From positions 1 through 8,222 of the forward strand of contig CAZLLV010000168.1 of NCBI GenBank assembly GCA_964560325.1: 8,222 bases of DNA, read 5' to 3'. The notes under the pieces were generated by a model, which did not search any database, was not told the DNA's origin, and saw nothing but the letters and a program-made list of their open reading frames with translations. Source of the stretch: CAZLLV01 sp964560325 (lineage in GTDB: Bacteria; Acidobacteriota; Thermoanaerobaculia; Multivoradales; DATKCC01). Of this stretch, positions 1 to 5,005 are shown in pieces (the first letter of the stretch is position 1; each line of letters starts with the position of its first letter). The position numbers were made by a program, and so were the translations under genes.

Positions 1-1324
1 AGGCACCCGTCCCGGGTCCCGCCGCGGCGGCGTCGGCCAGCCGCTCGCGCCGGTCCCAGGCGTCGGCGGCGCGGCGTCCGGCGTCGCTGTCGACCGGCAG
101 CATGAACAGGAAGCCGAGGAGGAAGAAGGCGGCGGTCGAGAGGATCGCCCAGCGCTGGCTGCCGGTCGCGTTGGAGATCATTCCGAAGGCGAAGGGGCCG
201 GTGGCGAACGCGGCCTTGCCGACGAACCCCCAGAAGCCGAAGAACTCGCCCGCCTTCTCGGTCGGCGCGAAGAGACCGACCATCGAGCGCGCGGCCGACT
301 GGAGCGAGCCGATCCCGAGCCCGGCGAAGAGAGCGACGCCCCAGAACTGCTCCTTCGTCTGGACGAAGTACGCCGCGCCGCAGACGGCGACCCAGATCGC
401 GAGGGTCACGAGGATCGTGCGCTTGACGCCGAGCCGGTCCTGCACCCAGCCGAAGCCGAGGGCGCCGACGGCGGCGGAGAGGTTGACCACCAGGAAGAGG
501 ACGATCAGGTCGGAGCCGCCGAAGCCGACCGTGCTGCTCGCGTACGGACCGGAGAACGCGACCATGGTCGCGAGCCCGGCCTGGAAGAAGAAGGCGACCA
601 GGAAGCGGACGAGCTGCGAGAAGTGGCGCACCTCCCGGGCGGTCTCGACCACCCGCCGCAGGCCGTCCGCCGCGTGCTCGGCCCAGGTACGCCCGGGGGT
701 GGGCAGCGCCCGCTCGCGCAGGAGGAGGAAGGTCGGCAGCCCGGCGAGGCCGAAGAAGACCGCGGTCACGACCCAGGTCAGGCGCAGGTTCGAGAGGTTG
801 TCGAGCACGAAGTCACCCGCGACGAGCGGCAGGACGAGCGCCAGCGAGAGCAGCCCGCCGAAGTAGCCGAGCCCCCAGCCGAAGCCGGAGATCTTGCCGA
901 TGTTGTCGGGCGTCGAGAGCTCCGGCAGGAAGGACGAGGTGAAGTTCTCGCCCAGCGAGAAGGCGATGTTCGAGACGACGAAGAGGGCGAAGGCGAGCCC
1001 GGCCCGGCCCGGGACGGCGTACCAGAGGCCGGCGGTGCCGACCACGCACGCCAGGTAGCTCGCGAACAGGAACGCCTTCTTGCGCGCCGCGCCGTCGGCG
1101 ACCGCCCCGAGCACGACCGACAGGAGCATCACCGTGACGTTGCTCACCAGGAGCGCCGTCGCCCAGAGCGCGTCGCCCCGCTCCGGCGCCACGAGGGTCG
1201 TGAAGTAGGTGCCGAACGCGACCGTGACCACGATCGTGGTGTAGCTCGAGTTGGCGAAGTCGAACATCGCCCAGCCGAAGATCTCCCGGCGGCGGACAGG
1301 GGGCGCGGAGGCCGGCGTGGTCAT
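1..1324 (-). CDS. UMF1/Atg22-like MFS transporter (C-terminus cut by window edge)
   Basis: My translation of the minus strand from ATG 1324-1322 stays open for 441 codons to the window edge. The protein is a polytopic membrane protein of the major facilitator superfamily. The family hallmark is near the N-terminus, GWAMFDFANSSY (residues 17-28), the W-x-x-[YF]DFANS motif of UMF1/Atg22-like transporters. A second conserved block is LQSAARSM (341-348) followed by EFFGFWGFVGK (360-370), TGP and, further on, the ATGSQRW element. About twelve hydrophobic segments can be read. After the last one (FFLLGFLFMLPVD) the tail turns Arg/Ala-rich, so probably only a few residues are missing. Only a weak GAGAAG lies upstream of the start, and no better in-frame start was seen. 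The substrate is unknown: yeast Atg22 exports amino acids from the vacuole, but bacterial members are mostly uncharacterised. It is transcribed away from the metal-efflux operon, so a shared role is not implied. Confidence 0.9.
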   Translation of the reverse strand, partial: MTTPASAPPVRRREIFGWAMFDFANSSYTTIVVTVAFGTYFTTLVAPERGDALWATALLVSNVTVMLLSVVLGAVADGAARKKAFLFASYLACVVGTAGLWYAVPGRAGLAFALFVVSNIAFSLGENFTSSFLPELSTPDNIGKISGFGWGLGYFGGLLSLALVLPLVAGDFVLDNLSNLRLTWVVTAVFFGLAGLPTFLLLRERALPTPGRTWAEHAADGLRRVVETAREVRHFSQLVRFLVAFFFQAGLATMVAFSGPYASSTVGFGGSDLIVLFLVVNLSAAVGALGFGWVQDRLGVKRTILVTLAIWVAVCGAAYFVQTKEQFWGVALFAGLGIGSLQSAARSMVGLFAPTEKAGEFFGFWGFVGKAAFATGPFAFGMISNATGSQRWAILSTAAFFLLGFLFMLPVDSDAGRRAADAWDRRERLADAAAAGPGTGA

Positions 1325-1382
1325 GGAGGGCGGGATCTTCTCACGGTTTGATTTGCTCCGAGCGACCTGCCAGAATCGCGCA
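1325..1382. promoter_or_regulatory. Divergent intergenic region
   Basis: These 58 bases separate the starts of the minus-strand MFS gene and the plus-strand efflux operon and must hold promoters for both. The stretch around 1345-1376 is clearly richer in A and T than its surroundings. No convincing operator palindrome (for example a MerR-type spaced dyad) was seen. The minus-strand promoter could not be assigned. Confidence 0.55.
1348..1376 (+). promoter_or_regulatory. Candidate sigma70-type promoter for the efflux operon
   Basis: TTGATT at 1348-1353 matches the -35 consensus at four of six positions. CAGAAT at 1371-1376 matches the -10 consensus at four of six positions. The spacer is 17 bases, the preferred length. 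The elements sit in a locally AT-richer patch of a GC-rich window. The predicted transcription start (about 1382-1384) would fall on or next to the GTG start codon of the first gene, implying a leaderless mRNA. This is seen by eye only and not tested. Confidence 0.4.
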
Positions 1383-1799
1383 GTGCCACGTTTCCGCCTG
1401 CTCGTCGCCGCCCTCTCCTGCGCCTGTCTGATCGCACCGGCGGCCGCGGCGTTCGGCGTCGGCATTCACCTGGAGTGGGCCGAGCATCACGGCGAGCACC
1501 ACCATTCGCACGACCCGGTGCCGCTCGACGCGCACGAGCGAACGCCGGCCGCCGACCGGCACCTCGATCACGCCCCCCATACCCACGCGATCCCGGAGCT
1601 CGACTCGGAGCCCGCGGTGCCTCGTGGGCGGGACACGCGAGCCGTGAGCCCCGTCGGCAGTGCCGGGGCCGTGCCCGTCTCCGTCGGGGACGTCGCGACC
1701 CCCGGCGTCCAACCCTGGCGCCTCCAGGCGTTCCGCCAGCCAGACGCCTCCGCTTCGAAACCGGACCTCGTCCACCTGTACTGCACGCTCCTGATTTGA
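1383..1799 (+). CDS. Small exported histidine-rich protein, first gene of metal-efflux operon
   Basis: A 138-residue protein with no family I can name confidently. It starts with an apparent signal peptide: Arg3/Arg5, a hydrophobic core (LLVAALSCACLIAP) and an Ala run to about residue 23. A histidine cluster follows, with His29, His35-36, His39-41 and His43, then more His around residues 52-75. The middle is low in hydrophobicity, and the C-terminus ends HLYCTLLI. The GTG at 1383 is chosen because it puts the signal peptide at the N-terminus. An upstream ATG at 1323 would add 20 residues and overlap the MFS start codon. No Shine-Dalgarno precedes the GTG. Position at the head of an RND metal-efflux operon, export and the His cluster suggest a periplasmic metal-binding or sensing accessory, comparable in position to small CzcI-like proteins. 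That role is inference. Confidence 0.7.
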   Translation: MPRFRLLVAALSCACLIAPAAAAFGVGIHLEWAEHHGEHHHSHDPVPLDAHERTPAADRHLDHAPHTHAIPELDSEPAVPRGRDTRAVSPVGSAGAVPVSVGDVATPGVQPWRLQAFRQPDASASKPDLVHLYCTLLI

Positions 1800-1813
1800 T
1801 CCACGGCTGACTT

Positions 1814-1834
1814 CCGGGCTCGCCGTGAGCCCGG
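1814..1834 (+). other. Perfect 8-bp hairpin in the intergenic leader of the channel gene
   Basis: CCGGGCTC (1814-1821) and GAGCCCGG (1827-1834) are exact reverse complements around a 5-base loop. The hairpin begins 14 bases after the first gene's stop and ends 20 bases before the Shine-Dalgarno of the channel gene. No T-run follows, so a simple intrinsic terminator is unlikely. It could be an mRNA stabilising or processing element that sets expression of the small protein apart from the pump, or a partial attenuator. Confidence 0.5.
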
Positions 1835-1854
1835 TCGATTCACCGTGTGTCGAA

Positions 1855-1862
1855 GAGAGGAG
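1855..1862 (+). promoter_or_regulatory. Ribosome binding site of channel gene
   Basis: GAGAGGAG ends 5 bases before ATG 1868. It supports that start over the in-frame GTG at 1847, which would add seven residues (MSKRGAR) ahead of the signal peptide and lacks a comparable site. Confidence 0.65.
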
Positions 1863-2419
1863 CGCGCATGCGCTTGCTCGTCCTGCTGCTCCTGGCCGTG
1901 TGGACGGCCGGAGCGACCGCCGTAGCCCGAGCCGCCGAAGTCGGGAGCGGCCCGGTCACCGAAGAGGAGTTCCTCGCGCCGTTCGTCGACGGCTCGCCCG
2001 CGATGGCGGCGCTCGCCGAAGCCCTGGAGGCGCGCCGGGCCGACCTGGCCGCGGTCCGCCTCCTGGACGACCCGATCGTGGTGGTCGAGCGCGAGGACGT
2101 CGAGCGCCAGGGGGCGGAGACCGGGCTGAGCCTCTCCTGGCAGCCGCCCCGTCCGGACCGGCGCCGGCTGGCTGTCGATGCGGCCCGGGCGGAGGTCGCG
2201 GCGGCCGACGCCGAGCTCGTCTCGTCCCGGGATCTGATGCGTCTCGACCTGCGGGAGGCCTTCGCCGGGTGGGCGATCGCGGCGGCGCGGCTCGAGCCCG
2301 TGGAGCGGGAGCTGGAGGTTCTTCGAGAGCTCACCCGGCGCGCCGAGCGGCGGGCGGAGGCGGGAGAGGGATCGGGGCTGGACCACCGCCGCCTCCTCCT
2401 GGTCTCGACGGAGGCGGAG

Positions 2420-2441
2420 GCGCGCGCGGCGCGCGCGCGCC
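2420..2441 (+). repeat. GC-dinucleotide run at the site of the frameshift
   Basis: Two adjacent alternating blocks, (GC)4 from 2420 and (GC)6 from 2429 to 2440, are separated by one extra G. The reading frame of the channel gene changes here. Such runs slip by two bases during replication and are also error-prone in sequencing and assembly. Confidence 0.8.
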
Positions 2442-3094
2442 GATCTCGCGCTCGCCGAGGCCGAGGCCCGAGCCTGGAGACCCGATCTCCCGGCTTCGAG
2501 CGAACCGGTCCTCCCGCCGCTCCCCCCGGCCGGTCCGCCGGCCGCCGATGGCCCGGCACATCCGCGGATCGCCGCGCTGGAGGCCGAGCTCCGGGCCGCG
2601 AAGCTCGAGGAGGCTCTGGCGGGAAAGGTCGGGTCCCTCCCCGCCCTGGCGGCGGGCTGGAAGTGGGTCGAGGCGACCGGCGCCGCGGAGGCCGCAGGCG
2701 GCATGTACGGCGGTCCGACGATCGGCTTGTCCTGGACGATCCCCGTCTTCGATCGCGGAGCGCCCGAGCGTCTGCGGGCCCGGGCGCGCGCGGATGCGCT
2801 CGAAGCACGCCGTACGCTGCTGCGTCGCCGGCTGCACGCCGAGCGCGCGGGCCTCGACGCGGCCTACGCGGTACTGCGAAAGGCGGTGCGCGACGCCGCG
2901 GAGCCGCTCGCCGCCGCCGAGCCGGCCGTCGAGGCCGCCGATCTCGCCTTCCGCCTCGGCGAAACCGATCTCACGACCTTGCTGGAGACGATCCGGAACG
3001 CGACCGCGGCGAGGCTCGCCACGGTCGACATCTACGAGCACGCCCTCGATGCCCTGCGAGAGATCGATCGGGTACGAGGAGCGACCGAACCGAC

Positions 3095-3100
3095 AGGAGG
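3095..3100 (+). promoter_or_regulatory. Shine-Dalgarno of the lipoprotein gene
   Basis: A perfect AGGAGG lies 6 bases before GTG 3107, inside the last codons of the channel gene. It decides the GTG start, which overlaps the channel stop as GTGA and indicates translational coupling. Confidence 0.75.
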
Positions 3101-3106
3101 CCCGGA

Positions 3107-3439
3107 GTGAAGACCGATCATCGAAGCCCGTTCCCGTTCGCCCTGTTGCTCGCGACCGTTCTGCTCGCCGGCTGTGCCGGTGACGATCCGGGCGCCGGCT
3201 CCGATACCGCGCGCGGGGATTCGCCGGCCGCGACGGAGGGTGCCGAGAGCGTCGAGTACGAGCCCGCCTTCCCGGACGAGGTGAGCACGGAGGGCCTGAG
3301 CGAGAGCGATGCGGCGCAGCAACAGGCTCACACGCACGCCGACGGCGAGACCCACAGCCACGAGGAGGGCGAGCCGAACGCCCACGACGGCGACGAAGGA
3401 GAGCATGCCCATGACGGTGGCGAAGACCACGACCCTTGA
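3107..3439 (+). CDS. Small histidine-rich lipoprotein, probable periplasmic metal binder
   Basis: A 110-residue protein starting at GTG 3107. A lipoprotein signal peptide is clear: Lys2 and Arg6, a hydrophobic stretch (FALLLATVLLAGC) and lipobox LAGC with the acylated cysteine at position 23. Asp-Asp at 26-27 lies beyond the +2 position, where Ala is found, so the protein is probably sorted to the outer membrane. An acidic linker (about 24-70) leads to a tail of His, Asp, Glu and Gly with His at 75, 77, 83, 85, 93, 100, 102 and 108, several in H-x-H pairs. This composition suits loose binding of Zn, Ni, Co or Cu ions. It is translationally coupled to the channel gene upstream and overlaps the adaptor gene by 29 bases, so it is an integral pump-operon member. 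I recognise no named family; a metal-buffering or metal-delivery role is inference. Confidence 0.8.
   Translation: MKTDHRSPFPFALLLATVLLAGCAGDDPGAGSDTARGDSPAATEGAESVEYEPAFPDEVSTEGLSESDAAQQQAHTHADGETHSHEEGEPNAHDGDEGEHAHDGGEDHDP
3396..3401 (+). promoter_or_regulatory. Ribosome binding site deciding the adaptor start
   Basis: AAGGAG sits 3 bases before ATG 3405 and 9 bases before ATG 3411. The 9-base spacing is the more usual, so 3411 is preferred. The alternative adds only Met-Pro. The site lies inside the His-rich tail of the lipoprotein gene. Confidence 0.6.
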
Positions 3440-4985
3440 GGCCGCGCGCTCGGCCGGCGCGGTCCTCCTGCTGGGGCTCTGGGCCGCCTGCGGCTCGCCG
3501 CCGTCCGGCGAAGGCACGGAAGGTCCCGCGGCGGGTCGATCATGGTCGGTGACGGCCTGGGGCGACGGGTACGAGGTGTTCCCCGAGATCGACGCGCTGA
3601 CCGCCGGCGAGCCCGCCGTGGCCCACGTCCACGTCACGCGCCTCGACGGCTTCGAGCCGCTCGAACGGGGTGAGGTCACGATCGTCCTCGGCGGGGAAGG
3701 AGGGGAGCGGGAGTTCTCTTCCGACAGCCCCGCCCGCCCGGGCCTCTACACGATCGAGGTGCGTCCCGAGCGGGCCGGCGAGTACGACCTGGCGTTCCGG
3801 GTGGCCGGAGAGGCCGGCTCGGAGACGATCCGGGGAGGGCGGGTGCGGGTCGGGTCGGCTGAGGCACCCGGAGGCGTGGTCCGCGCGCCGGCGCCGCGCG
3901 GAGCGACCGGCGGCGGTGAGCCGATCTCCTTCCTCAAGGAGCAGCAGTGGCGCACGCCGTTCGGCACCGAGTGGGTGCGCGTCTCGTCCTTCGCCCGCTC
4001 CTTGGGCGGCCTCGGGGTGATCCGTCCGGTCGCCGGCGGCGAGAGCTGGATCACCGCGCCCGTGGCGGGCACCGTGCGCCCCGAGCCCTGGCCCTACCCG
4101 GGCCGCGCCTACCCTGCGGGGGCGATCCTCTTCCGGCTCGTGCCGAGCCTGGCGGCCGGCGAGAGTCTCGCCGACCTCCAGGCGGAGCGGTCCGCGGCGC
4201 GGGACGAGCTCGCCGCCGCGCGTGCGCGGCTCGGGCGCTTGGAGGCGTTGATCGAGGTCGAGGCGACCAGCGAGCGCGAGGTCGAGGAGGCGCGAACGCG
4301 AGTCGAGGTGCTCCAGGCGCGAACGCGCGCCGCCGAGCGGAACCTGGCGTCGGCCGAGGCGACGCGCGAAGGGCGGGGCGACGCCTCGGCGCTCGCGCTG
4401 CGTGCACCGTTTTCCGGGCAGATCTCGCGGGTGGAGGCCTCGCCGGGTGCGAACGTCTCCGGCGGCGAGCGCCTGGCGCGGCTGGTGCGGGTCGACGCCG
4501 TCTGGATCGAGGTCGACCTGCCGCCCGACGCGGGCGCCGTGCTCGCGGGAGGCGTGTCCGGCCTCGTCATCCCCGCCGGAGACGGTCCCGAGCTCCGGTT
4601 CGGTTCGGACGAGGTCTCGCTCGTCTCGATCGCTCCCGAGGTCGACCCGGAGACCGGCAAGCTGGCCGCGCTCCTCGCGCTCCCCCGGCGCACCGGCCTG
4701 GCCCTCGGCTCGACCCGCTCGGTGCGGCTCCTGCTTTCCGATTCCAGCGAGGGGACCGTCGTGCCGGCCTCGGCGCTGGTCGACGACGCCGGAGTCCCCG
4801 TCGTCTTCCTCCAGCTCTCCGGCGAAAGCTTCGTCCGCCAGGAGGTGCGGGTCGTCGAGCGTCAGGGCGACCGGATCCTGGTCGAGGGCCTGGTGCCGGG
4901 CCAGCGCCTCGTCACGGCCGGTGGAGACGCCCTCCGCCGCGAGACCCTGCTCTCGTCCGGCGCCGCCCACGGCCACGTCCATTGA
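3411..4985 (+). CDS. RND periplasmic adaptor (CzcB/CusB-like membrane fusion protein) with N-terminal Ig-like domain
   Basis: A 524-residue adaptor that bridges the RND pump and the outer-membrane channel. The N-terminus has a hydrophobic segment ending LGLWAACGS, a poor lipobox (Trp at -3) that still suggests membrane anchoring. Residues about 44-150 form a beta-rich domain (SWSVTAWGDGYEVF, then AHVHVTRLDGFEPL) of the kind seen in a CzcB subgroup. ISFLKEQQW (172-180) is a hallmark of that subgroup. Lipoyl-like halves lie at about 211-240 and 325-360 (LRAPFSGQISRVEASPG), enclosing an Ala/Arg/Glu coiled-coil hairpin (252-322). Beta-barrel and membrane-proximal domains follow (DPETGKLAALLALP, VPASALVDDAGVPVVF). 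The protein ends HGHVH, a short His-rich tail. At 524 residues it is longer than ordinary HlyD-type adaptors because of the extra domain. It overlaps the lipoprotein gene by 29 bases and lies 20 bases before the pump gene. Confidence 0.9.
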   Translation: MTVAKTTTLEAARSAGAVLLLGLWAACGSPPSGEGTEGPAAGRSWSVTAWGDGYEVFPEIDALTAGEPAVAHVHVTRLDGFEPLERGEVTIVLGGEGGEREFSSDSPARPGLYTIEVRPERAGEYDLAFRVAGEAGSETIRGGRVRVGSAEAPGGVVRAPAPRGATGGGEPISFLKEQQWRTPFGTEWVRVSSFARSLGGLGVIRPVAGGESWITAPVAGTVRPEPWPYPGRAYPAGAILFRLVPSLAAGESLADLQAERSAARDELAAARARLGRLEALIEVEATSEREVEEARTRVEVLQARTRAAERNLASAEATREGRGDASALALRAPFSGQISRVEASPGANVSGGERLARLVRVDAVWIEVDLPPDAGAVLAGGVSGLVIPAGDGPELRFGSDEVSLVSIAPEVDPETGKLAALLALPRRTGLALGSTRSVRLLLSDSSEGTVVPASALVDDAGVPVVFLQLSGESFVRQEVRVVERQGDRILVEGLVPGQRLVTAGGDALRRETLLSSGAAHGHVH

Positions 4986-4994
4986 GCCCGACGC

Positions 4995-5000
4995 AAGGAG
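4995..5000 (+). promoter_or_regulatory. Ribosome binding site of the RND pump
   Basis: AAGGAG lies 5 bases before ATG 5006. It fixes the pump start within a much longer open frame that runs back over the adaptor gene to 3947. Confidence 0.7.
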
Positions 5001-5005
5001 CTCGG

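Larger units (their letters stand above)
1868..3110 (+). pseudogene. TolC-family outer-membrane efflux channel (CzcC/CusC-like), frameshifted
   Basis: This is the outer-membrane factor of the tripartite pump, forming the exit duct (OEP family). It starts with a signal peptide (MRLLVLLLLAVWTAGATAVARA, cut near residue 22). Long Ala/Arg/Glu-rich helices typical of TolC-like coiled-coil barrels follow. The coding frame changes inside a GC-dinucleotide run at 2420-2441, near codon 190. Upstream sense is in the frame of ATG 1868. Downstream sense (ADLALAEAEARAWRPDL, then GPTIGLSWTIPVFDRG, and FRLGETDLTTLLE near the end) is one base further on. Adding one CG pair restores a continuous 414-residue protein, the usual length for CzcC-like channels. 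The stop overlaps the next start (GTGA). As written the gene is broken, but a sequencing or assembly error in the repeat is equally possible. Family assignment is firm; the functional state is not known. Confidence 0.82.

Noticed and set aside
102..1351. Plus-strand open frames of 254 and 242 codons across 102-1351
   Set aside because: They lie antisense to the MFS gene and are Arg/Pro/Glu-rich without recognisable motifs. The minus strand gives a clear UMF1 family protein.
2430..2445. Programmed ribosomal frameshifting as the explanation for the channel gene
   Set aside because: The needed shift is +1 (or -2). I see no recognisable slippery codon, stop codon at the shift or stimulating structure, and slippage or error in the GC run explains it more simply.
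1568..2808. Minus-strand open frames of 378 and 322 codons
   Set aside because: Antisense shadows over the small His-rich gene and the channel gene, with low-complexity Arg/Ala/Pro composition and no ribosome site or motif.
1825..3183. A 452-codon plus-strand open frame over the channel gene
   Set aside because: Composition is Arg/Pro/Ser-rich and motif-free. The signal peptide and TolC-like helices are in the other two frames, joined at the frameshift.
3947..5005. Long upstream extension of the RND reading frame
   Set aside because: This part is an Arg/Gly/Ala-rich shadow of the adaptor gene. The ribosome site at 4995-5000 and the typical RND N-terminus fix the start at 5006.
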